NCBI RefSeq assembly: GCF_019931065.1
Contig: NZ_JAIOUQ010000007.1
Span: 183,623 to 247,622, forward strand
DNA: 64,000 nt
Origin: Methanobacterium spitsbergense
GTDB taxonomy: Archaea > Methanobacteriota > Methanobacteria > Methanobacteriales > Methanobacteriaceae
Direction of reading: 5' to 3'
This document shows positions 57,284-64,000 of this stretch, one piece after another (position 1 is the stretch's first letter; each line of letters begins with the position of its first letter). Both the position numbers and the translations under genes were made by a program. The notes under the pieces are model-generated. The model saw only the letters and a program-made list of their open reading frames with translations. It did no database searches and was not told the DNA's origin.

Positions 57284-59041
57284 TTAGACAAATCGCATAG
57301 GATCTGTATCAATATCTACAATTACTGGTTTATCAGATGAAAGAGCCTTAGATACTGCATCTGGAAGTTCATCTGGATTTTTGACACTTATTCCTACCCC
57401 TCCACATTCCCGGGCAAATGTTGCATAGTCCATGTTTTGGAGTTCTGTCTGCCAATTTGGATATCCTTCCATTTTCTGTTCCTGCATTATCATACCTAAC
57501 TGTTGGTTATTAAAAATAAATACCTTAATGGGAAGACTGTATTTAACTGCGGTTAAAAAATCTGCCATTACCATTGAAAAGCCACCATCACCAGTTATAC
57601 AGATAACTTGTCTATCAGGAAATACAATCTGTGATGCAAGGGCTGCTGGAAGTCCAAAACCCATTGTAGCAAGGCTACCAGACATTAAAATCTTCTGTGA
57701 ATTTTTCATCCAAAAATTCCTTCCAAACCACCAGCAGTGTTCTCCAACATCTAAAGTTATAATGGCATCTTTGGCTATCATGTTGTTTAGAACATTAATA
57801 ATGTAAGGTGCCCTTAAAGGAGATTTTATATCATCAAATTCTTCATTTAAAAGTTGTACCCACTCATCCTTTAAACTTTTAATTTCCATGAGATATTCTC
57901 CCCTTTCCCTTTTCTGGACAACATCATTCAATGCCGGGAGAATTTCAGAACTGTTTCCAACCAATCCCACTTCTACTGGAAACCTTCGTGCTATCATCAT
58001 TGGATTGAAGTCTATTTGAATTGTTTTCTTTTCGGGTATTTGAGTCATATCAGAAAATGAAGATCCCACTACAATAATTAGATCTGCTTTATCAACAAGT
58101 ATAGTTGAAGCTGTTGAACCTATACCTCCGTGACTTCCAACATAAAGAGGTTCATCTTCATCAACAACTCCCTTTCCCTTGAAAGTTGTTGTAATAGGAG
58201 CATTTATTTTATTTGCAAATTTTAATAAAATTTCGCCCTGATCAAGGGCACCTAAACCTGCAATAATCACAGGTCTACTGGAATGATCAATTACTCTTCC
58301 TGCCCTGTTGATCATAAATTCTGCTGGTTTGGTTGCTCTACTTGGAAAATTTCCCCGGAATGGTACAATTTTTGAAGAATAATATTGTTTTTGCACATCA
58401 TTGGGAATTCCAATATGTGAAACACCATGTTCAACAATTGCATGTTTAATTGCCAGTGTAGAAAGAGTTGTTGTCTGTTCCTTTGACATGAGAATCTTAT
58501 TAAAAACGGTGAATGGCTCGAAAAAAGAGTACTGATCAATTTCCTGGAAAGAACCTGGCCCAATCAGCTGCCTTTGAACCATACCTGTTAATGCAACTAC
58601 AGGAGAATTATCGAGCTTTGCATCGTATAGTCCTGTGGCAAGGTTGGTTGACCCTGGTCCAGCAACACTTAAACAAACTGCAAAATTTCCTGTAAGCTTA
58701 CCATATGCTGATGCCATAAATGCAGCTGTCTGTTCATGCCTCACTTGAATAAATTCAAGTTTATCATTCTTTTTGATTGCATCAACCACTCCTAAAATTG
58801 AGGTTCCTGGAATACCAAATACATGTTTGAGGCCCAATTCAACCATCTGTTTTACAAGAATATCAGAAACTGTTGTACCACCCTTTTCATATTCTTCAAT
58901 TTCTTCTGTAAGCAAAACAAAAACACTCTTAGGAGAGTTACAAACTGGACACCTCCAATCATCAGGCAGTTCTTTAAATTTTTTACCCTCTTCATCTTCA
59001 TCATATAAATAATTACAGACAGTACACCTATATTTAGCCAT
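57284..59041 (-). CDS. rubredoxin-ThDP enzyme fusion (acetolactate synthase/pyruvate oxidase-like)
   Basis: 585 residues. Residues 1-~45 are a rubredoxin: CTVC (Cys 6, 9), YLYDEDEEG and WRCPVCNSPK (Cys 31, 34), binding one iron. Residues ~55-585 form a complete ThDP-dependent decarboxylase: FGIPGTSILG near 75, the activating Glu in RHEQTAAFM near 100, a central domain near 250-370, and the ThDP/Mg site GDGGFSMVMADF near 484 with a closing NN. Key acetolactate-synthase determinants cannot be judged by eye, so pyruvate oxidase or another oxoacid decarboxylase is equally possible. The rubredoxin suggests electron transfer on the same chain. AGGTG precedes the ATG; first gene of the probable operon. 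Confidence 0.85.
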   Translation of the reverse strand: MAKYRCTVCNYLYDEDEEGKKFKELPDDWRCPVCNSPKSVFVLLTEEIEEYEKGGTTVSDILVKQMVELGLKHVFGIPGTSILGVVDAIKKNDKLEFIQVRHEQTAAFMASAYGKLTGNFAVCLSVAGPGSTNLATGLYDAKLDNSPVVALTGMVQRQLIGPGSFQEIDQYSFFEPFTVFNKILMSKEQTTTLSTLAIKHAIVEHGVSHIGIPNDVQKQYYSSKIVPFRGNFPSRATKPAEFMINRAGRVIDHSSRPVIIAGLGALDQGEILLKFANKINAPITTTFKGKGVVDEDEPLYVGSHGGIGSTASTILVDKADLIIVVGSSFSDMTQIPEKKTIQIDFNPMMIARRFPVEVGLVGNSSEILPALNDVVQKRERGEYLMEIKSLKDEWVQLLNEEFDDIKSPLRAPYIINVLNNMIAKDAIITLDVGEHCWWFGRNFWMKNSQKILMSGSLATMGFGLPAALASQIVFPDRQVICITGDGGFSMVMADFLTAVKYSLPIKVFIFNNQQLGMIMQEQKMEGYPNWQTELQNMDYATFARECGGVGISVKNPDELPDAVSKALSSDKPVIVDIDTDPMRFV

Positions 59042-59194
59042 TTAAACACCTACTTATAATTGTTTAAACTTCGATATTCGTTAATTATGGTATTTAAAGT
59101 TAATAAATCATTGTATCAAATTTGTAAGCTCATTACTTTTCTAGTTTAAAATAAAAATTTAGGATTATACTGTAACAGAATTTGGTTTAATTAT

Positions 59195-59202
59195 TATATT
59201 TA
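59195..59202 (+). promoter_or_regulatory. probable TATA box of a leaderless transcript
   Basis: TATATTTA centred about 22-25 bases upstream of ATG 59221, which has no ribosome binding site. This spacing would place transcription initiation at or next to the start codon. Confidence 0.5.
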
Positions 59203-59220
59203 AAAGTCCAATCAATAGCT

Positions 59221-59970
59221 ATGGGAAAGTACAAGATTAACTCTATCTCGGACAATGGTGTATTTGTTGTTACAGAATCCTATAAAAATTTGTACAACAA
59301 ATTCAAAAGCCTTAAAAATAGTAGGGGAAGAATAATTCATGTGATTGGGGCTCCTGGTACTGGTAAATCTGCAAACATATATGCTGCAATGGATGAATTG
59401 GGGTTAAATGTTTATGATGTAGAATTCACCATCAAAGATGTTGATTCTAATTCAGAAGAAGTTTTCAAAGAGATCTACAACTTTTTAAAGATGAACACCA
59501 ATGCAAAATCTAAGGAAGAAGTATATAAAAATTTATCAAAGTTTGATGTTGTACTTTTCGCAGACAGGTTTCATGATTCCCATTTACTGAATGACAATAA
59601 TGTAGGTTTTAGTATATGGACTGAACATGCAGGATTCAACTCAACAAAATTCTATCTTTATTGTATATGGGAATATATTAACGAAAGAAAATCTTTTAAA
59701 GAAATTAACATAGTATTGCAAACAGCGTGGAGGGTTTATATCCTGGGGAAAAAATACGATATTTTCACAGACTTAGGAATTCTGTCACGTATTATTGTTG
59801 CTTTTATGAAAATATTATTTGAAGTGGTAGAAATATCCTACTCCTCCCAAGAAACACTTAAAATAGTAAAAGAACATTTTGATGTTGATGAAAAGCTCAT
59901 TGTGCAATACATTCATAAATATGGATCTAAACCCAGATTCATTTGTGAGGCATTGGAAAATAATGAATAG
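59221..59970 (+). CDS. P-loop ATPase-like protein of unknown function
   Basis: 249 residues. Walker A GAPGTGKSAN near residue 42 and a probable Walker B strand DVVLFADRFHD near 117 (single Asp, no following Glu). The middle region is Trp/Tyr/Phe-rich (SIWTEHAGFN, YCIWEYINERKS). The C-terminus has a helical end (VKEHFDVDEKLIVQYIHKYG). No membrane segment is evident. Probably leaderless, see the TATA element upstream. It precedes a UbiA-type gene by 126 bases on the same strand, but a functional link is not shown. I do not recognise a named family. Confidence 0.68.
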   Translation: MGKYKINSISDNGVFVVTESYKNLYNKFKSLKNSRGRIIHVIGAPGTGKSANIYAAMDELGLNVYDVEFTIKDVDSNSEEVFKEIYNFLKMNTNAKSKEEVYKNLSKFDVVLFADRFHDSHLLNDNNVGFSIWTEHAGFNSTKFYLYCIWEYINERKSFKEINIVLQTAWRVYILGKKYDIFTDLGILSRIIVAFMKILFEVVEISYSSQETLKIVKEHFDVDEKLIVQYIHKYGSKPRFICEALENNE

Positions 59971-60096
59971 CACTTTAATGATTAGATAGGTTTATTTTAA
60001 GGTAATGTACCAATAATGATACTGATTAATTAATGCAGAGCAATATTTCTAAAAAAAGTTCGTTAATGAGTTGTAAAGAATTATCAAGGGAGAATA

Positions 60097-60912
60097 ATGA
60101 TAAAAACTTTAATAAAGTCCACAAGAATATCATGGGCTGCTAAAAACCTTAATATGTATCTTTTGGTTCTTACCTATGCTTATTTTGCAGATATATTTAT
60201 AAACAATCCATTTGAAATACTCGAAGGTCTTATCCTGGTATCTGCACTTTGGGGAGCTTTATACAGTCTAAATGATCTTACTGACTTGGAATATGACAGA
60301 AAGGATAAAGAAAAGCAGAAAAGACCATTTATTCAGGAACATGTTGAAAAAAAATGGATAATACTTTTCTGTACAATTATTATATCCTCTGTATTTGTTA
60401 TTGCTGTGACAACTCTCAGATTTTCATTTACAATTATATTAGGATTAATGCTACTGAATCAATTACTTTATACTGTTCCACCAATAAGACTTAAAGATAC
60501 AATATTTGCTCCTTTTTCGAGTACTGCAACCAATTCTATACTCAGAATGGCTTCTTGTGCAGTGCTGTTAGGAAATATTTTCATTGTTCCATTGAGTGTT
60601 TACATTTTTATGTATACAGCAAGCATGGGCACTTACATTATGTACAAATCTAAACAAACTGCAGCAAGTGCCCTTACACTTATTTCAGGAGTCATATTGG
60701 TTTATGCATTTTTAGTAGGAGATATGAATTTAATACAGTTTGCAGTAGCAGTTTTACCCGCATTTTTGGCAACCATACCACTTTATCTTTCTCTATTCAC
60801 ACAAAAGGATAAGATGTTTGATATAGCAGATATTCTCTATCATCAAATAGCAATGCTGTTTTTCTTGATCAGTATAATTTACATACTTTTCTTCCACAAC
60901 ATTCCATTATAA
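60097..60912 (+). CDS. UbiA-family prenyltransferase
   Basis: 271 residues with eight or so membrane helices. The first aspartate-rich motif NDLTDLEYD near residue 58 binds prenyl diphosphate through magnesium; the basic KDKEKQKRPF loop follows as usual. The second motif is less clear (SKQTAAS near 188). UbiA members make geranylgeranylglyceryl lipids, quinone precursors or decaprenyl-phosphoribose-type products; the RPF loop recalls the last kind. Convergent with a geranylgeranyl reductase gene. AAGGGAGA site before the ATG. Confidence 0.8.
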   Translation: MIKTLIKSTRISWAAKNLNMYLLVLTYAYFADIFINNPFEILEGLILVSALWGALYSLNDLTDLEYDRKDKEKQKRPFIQEHVEKKWIILFCTIIISSVFVIAVTTLRFSFTIILGLMLLNQLLYTVPPIRLKDTIFAPFSSTATNSILRMASCAVLLGNIFIVPLSVYIFMYTASMGTYIMYKSKQTAASALTLISGVILVYAFLVGDMNLIQFAVAVLPAFLATIPLYLSLFTQKDKMFDIADILYHQIAMLFFLISIIYILFFHNIPL

Positions 60913-60939
60913 AAAAATAAATATAAAATAAGTAAGTAT

Positions 60940-62127
60940 CTAGAAAAGTTTTCCTAATTTTAGAAGAGCCTTTGGAGATACTTTTATAAGTAATTTTACT
61001 AGTTCAGTGGTGCTTATATTTTCAAATTCTGTATCTTTAAATGCTTCTGCTATTGAATCAAGATCAGAATCTGAAAGGCTTAGCATGTAATCCTTTGTTT
61101 TCAAGTATTTCTCAAAGGAGTCTCCAATTTCTTTCTTGCATTTATCCTGATATTCCTTTAATCTTTTTTCAGAATAATCTCCTTCTTTAACAGCAGCTGC
61201 AGCTACTTCTCCTGCGTACATACCTGCTTCAAGTGCGGTAATGATTCCTCCACCTGTTAGTGGGTTTACATGTCCTGCAGCATCTCCTACTATAATTAAA
61301 TTATCTGAAACCAGTGTTTTTAGCATTCCGCCCACTGGATCTCCGCCAATGTTAAGTTCAACCGGTTGTGCATTTTTGGTTGCAGGACAGTTGGCAACAA
61401 ATTCTAGTAGATGTTCATAGGCGCTTTTATCTGTTTCTGTTGATACTATTCCAAGACCAACATTTGCTATATCATCGCCCTTTGGAAAGATCCAAGCGTA
61501 TCCACCGGGTGCAACACTTCCAAAGTAGAATTCGATACAGTCAGGATCTTCCATTTCAAGACCAACCATTTCAAATTGAATTCCAGATTCCATATTTTTA
61601 GGTTTAACAGCAGTTTTTAGACCACCCCATCTTCCAACCCGGGATTCTGGCCCGTCTGCACCTACAACTATCTTAGCTTTGATCTCAAAGTCCTCTCCCA
61701 TACTCTCGCAGCTCACAACATAGCTATCAAAGTCCTTTCTCATACCCCTTGCAAGAGTTTTAATCATTATGGTTGCACCTGCTCTTGCAGCGTCCATTGC
61801 CATGAACTTGTCAAAAACTTTCCTCTCAAGTATGTAACCTGCCTCAGGAAGTTTCACTTGGTCTTCCCTCATCCAGACGTCAGTACCATTTGGAGAAACT
61901 AATCTTACTCCACTAAGTTCTTTTGTAACCCATCTACTACTTGGTTCAATTCCAAGTTTTTTAAGGCCATCTTTCGAAACACCTTCAGCACATCTTTTAG
62001 GTGCTCCTATTTCAGATTTTTTATCCATCAGAATAACATCTGCCCCGTTTAAAGCAGCATGTTTTGCAGTGGATGATCCAGCAGGACCTGCTCCTATTAC
62101 AAGCACATCTGTCTCTATTAACTTCAT
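60940..62127 (-). CDS. geranylgeranyl reductase family flavoprotein
   Basis: 395 residues. FAD-binding DVLVIGAGPAGSS at the N-terminus, APKRCAEGVS near residue 42, VVGADGPES near 152 and GDAAGHVNPLTGGGI near 280, all typical of archaeal digeranylgeranylglycerophospholipid reductases, which saturate the isoprenoid chains of membrane lipids. A 2[4Fe-4S] ferredoxin gene lies 15 bases upstream and is a natural electron donor. ATG 62127 follows GGGAGATG; GTG 62133 overlaps that site. Confidence 0.87.
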   Translation of the reverse strand: MKLIETDVLVIGAGPAGSSTAKHAALNGADVILMDKKSEIGAPKRCAEGVSKDGLKKLGIEPSSRWVTKELSGVRLVSPNGTDVWMREDQVKLPEAGYILERKVFDKFMAMDAARAGATIMIKTLARGMRKDFDSYVVSCESMGEDFEIKAKIVVGADGPESRVGRWGGLKTAVKPKNMESGIQFEMVGLEMEDPDCIEFYFGSVAPGGYAWIFPKGDDIANVGLGIVSTETDKSAYEHLLEFVANCPATKNAQPVELNIGGDPVGGMLKTLVSDNLIIVGDAAGHVNPLTGGGIITALEAGMYAGEVAAAAVKEGDYSEKRLKEYQDKCKKEIGDSFEKYLKTKDYMLSLSDSDLDSIAEAFKDTEFENISTTELVKLLIKVSPKALLKLGKLF

Positions 62128-62142
62128 AACCACATCTCCCTT

Positions 62143-62310
<168 letters not shown>

Positions 62311-62747
62311 ATTTTACCAACCTACAAATTATTTTTAATTCAGATTAAGTTCTTTAAACTTTCTTACTATTTATAGATTCATAGCAGATAAATATAATAC
62401 CATTTGATTAAATGAATGGTAGAATCATTTTTTATAATTAAATGACTAATTTTTTAATAAATTTTATAAATATTCAGTGATTTTCAAGTTAAAATTGTTC
62501 AGGATTCTCCAGATAAATCTCATCTATAATAGTATTGAGAGTTTAAGACAATGATATTTGAAACAAGATATGTTTTCACTGTTAATTTCAAGAATATTAT
62601 TCCAAAATCGCTATTAAATTAATATGAAGTCATTGATTGATAATAAATAAGTTTATATATTTTAATTTTTCCATTATACTTTAATTAATAGTATTCTTAA
62701 TGATTTTTAATTAGTTCTATAATTATTATGATTTAATGGAGTCTAAT
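62311..62747. other. divergent intergenic region
   Basis: 437 AT-rich bases between the ferredoxin gene and the transporter. GTTTATATAT at 62651-62660 on the plus strand is a good TATA candidate for the transporter, implying a leader of about 60 bases. No gene or RNA seen. Confidence 0.45.
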
Positions 62748-64000
62748 ATGCTTAAACAACATCCTAAAGGATTATATCTCCTTTTCACAACAGAAATGTG
62801 GGAACGTTTCAGTTACTATGGTATGAGGGCTATTTTATCGCTTTATATGATTAAAGCTATGTTTTTCAGTACTGCCTTTACATCAAGTATTTACGGTTAT
62901 TACACTGGCATGGTATATTTAACACCACTTATTGGTGGTTATATTGCCGATAGATATTGGGGTAATCGAAAATCCATTATCTTCGGAGGTTTATTGATGG
63001 CATTGGGGCAGTTTTCACTTGCAACAAGCAGTTATTTATATTCTCCCCAATCTGTAGCTATAACGAATTCATTTTTTGTATTCAATAATCAGACAGTATT
63101 TTTCTTGTTGGGGTTATTTTTGCTTGTATTGGGAAATGGATTTTTTAAACCTAACATATCATCGATGGTTGGATTTTTATATTCAGATAATGATGGACGA
63201 AGAGATTCAGCATTTACAATATTTTATATGGGCATAAATTTAGGGGCATTGATTTCTCCAATTATCATTGGATTATTAGTAGGTGGAAATAACCCTGCTT
63301 ATTACATGTATGGATTTTTAGCTGCGGGAATTGGAATGTTGCTGGGACTTTTTATCTTCATATTGGGTAAGAATAAGTATTTGGTAGATCCAGAGGGTGG
63401 TGCTGTGGGGGATGTTCCTAATCATCAGTATGGCCCGGATAACTGTAATGATCAAACTTTAACTTGGGTCGAAAAGCAGAGAATAATGGTAATTGTTATA
63501 CTGGCATTCTTTGGAATATTCTTCTGGGCGGCGTTTGAACAAGCAGGAGTATCTTTAACTTTCCTGGCCGAACAACATGTTGATAGGGTTATAACTGCAA
63601 TTAACTTTACAATACCTGCTCCATGGTTCCAGTCTGTAAATCCCCTTGCAATCCTGTTATTTGCGCCATTTTTTGCAGCACTATGGTTAAAGTTAAAAGA
63701 TAAGGGAAAAGAACCATCAATCCCTCTAAAGATGTCAGGTGGTTTATTCATGCTGTCCGTAGGGTTTATGATCCTTGTTTTTGCTTCAAAAACACTGGAT
63801 GGTGGTGCTAGTATTAGTCCGCTATGGCTTATTGTTGCTTATGTGCTTTTCACCTTTGGCGAACTATGTATATCTCCAATTGGATTGTCAATGGTATCTA
63901 AACTTTCACCTGCAAGATTCACATGTCTGCTAATGGGGATTTGGTTTTTGACAAACGCCTTTGCTAATATACTTGCTGGACAGTTAAGTGCACTCTATCC
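62748..64000 (+). CDS. POT/PTR2 peptide:proton symporter, 3' end outside window
   Basis: First ~417 residues, open to the window edge. The POT signature EMWERFSYYG (ExxERFxYYG) lies near residue 16, the second motif FYMGINLGAL near 162, and many membrane helices follow with EQAGVSL near 265 and FTFGELCISPIGLS near 367. The family imports di- and tripeptides with protons; in methanogens it may supply amino acids or short peptides. ATG 62748 has GGAG six bases upstream. The last helices lie outside the window. Confidence 0.88.
   Translation, partial: MLKQHPKGLYLLFTTEMWERFSYYGMRAILSLYMIKAMFFSTAFTSSIYGYYTGMVYLTPLIGGYIADRYWGNRKSIIFGGLLMALGQFSLATSSYLYSPQSVAITNSFFVFNNQTVFFLLGLFLLVLGNGFFKPNISSMVGFLYSDNDGRRDSAFTIFYMGINLGALISPIIIGLLVGGNNPAYYMYGFLAAGIGMLLGLFIFILGKNKYLVDPEGGAVGDVPNHQYGPDNCNDQTLTWVEKQRIMVIVILAFFGIFFWAAFEQAGVSLTFLAEQHVDRVITAINFTIPAPWFQSVNPLAILLFAPFFAALWLKLKDKGKEPSIPLKMSGGLFMLSVGFMILVFASKTLDGGASISPLWLIVAYVLFTFGELCISPIGLSMVSKLSPARFTCLLMGIWFLTNAFANILAGQLSALY

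Overview
The window looks like chromosomal DNA of a methanogenic archaeon of the order Methanobacteriales, most likely a Methanobacterium-like species. The evidence is archaeal information-processing genes (TBP, the NurA-HerA-Mre11-Rad50 set, FEN-1, aPelota, Cdc48/VAT, archaeal Hel308-free repair content), methanogen cofactor genes (aksA/aksD for coenzyme B, a DUF98 chorismate-lyase-like gene, fmdE), a TrpY-regulated trp operon in the order EGCFBAD, MraY/MurG-like enzymes suited to pseudomurein, and a geranylgeranyl reductase for archaeal lipids. The DNA is AT-rich, intergenic regions are mostly featureless, and starts are often TTG or GTG behind GGAGG/GGTGA-type ribosome binding sites.

Layout. 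1-2.2 kb: 5' part of an AlkA-like DNA glycosylase, a small cysteine-rich DUF2769-like protein, a winged-helix protein. 2.2-8.7 kb: overlapping nurA-herA-mre11-rad50 operon for DNA end resection. 9.2-12.3 kb: signalling cluster with two histidine kinases and a stand-alone receiver. 12.4-16.3 kb (minus): MFS exporter, a phosphoserine-phosphatase-like protein with a long coiled-coil extension, TBP. 16.9-22.4 kb: small conserved proteins, CYTH protein, aksA, aksD, DUF98 protein, FEN-1. 22.4-28.4 kb (minus): DUF2119, AhcY, Cdc48, prephenate dehydrogenase. 28.5-32.9 kb: an accessory region with small membrane proteins, a fourfold dispersed repeat of coding origin, a secreted seven-repeat propeller protein and two frameshifted remnants. 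32.9-36.6 kb: pelota and cell-wall glycosyltransferase genes. 36.7-39.1 kb: FmdE-like protein, flavin disulfide reductase, HypC. 39.2-46.6 kb: trpY, a TRP-box promoter region and trpEGCFBAD. 46.9-49.1 kb: tRNA-Ile(GAU), adenylate-kinase-like protein, MIP18 protein, ArcS-like protein. 49.3-54.3 kb: a 1681-residue DUF4011/SF1 helicase/Vsr-like nuclease protein, a probable antiviral factor. 54.6-59.0 kb: PAS kinase, FMN glutamate-synthase-like protein with a cysteine-rich head, and a rubredoxin-ThDP-enzyme fusion. 59.2-64 kb: P-loop protein, UbiA prenyltransferase, geranylgeranyl reductase with a 2[4Fe-4S] ferredoxin, and a truncated POT peptide transporter.

Most of the window is ordinary core genome. 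The parts most deserving a second look are the repeat/small-ORF region at 28.8-30.1 kb, the 57-59 kb redox pair with metal-binding N-terminal modules, the large helicase-nuclease, the coiled-coil phosphatase and a tryptophan-containing mini-ORF overlapping the trpE start.
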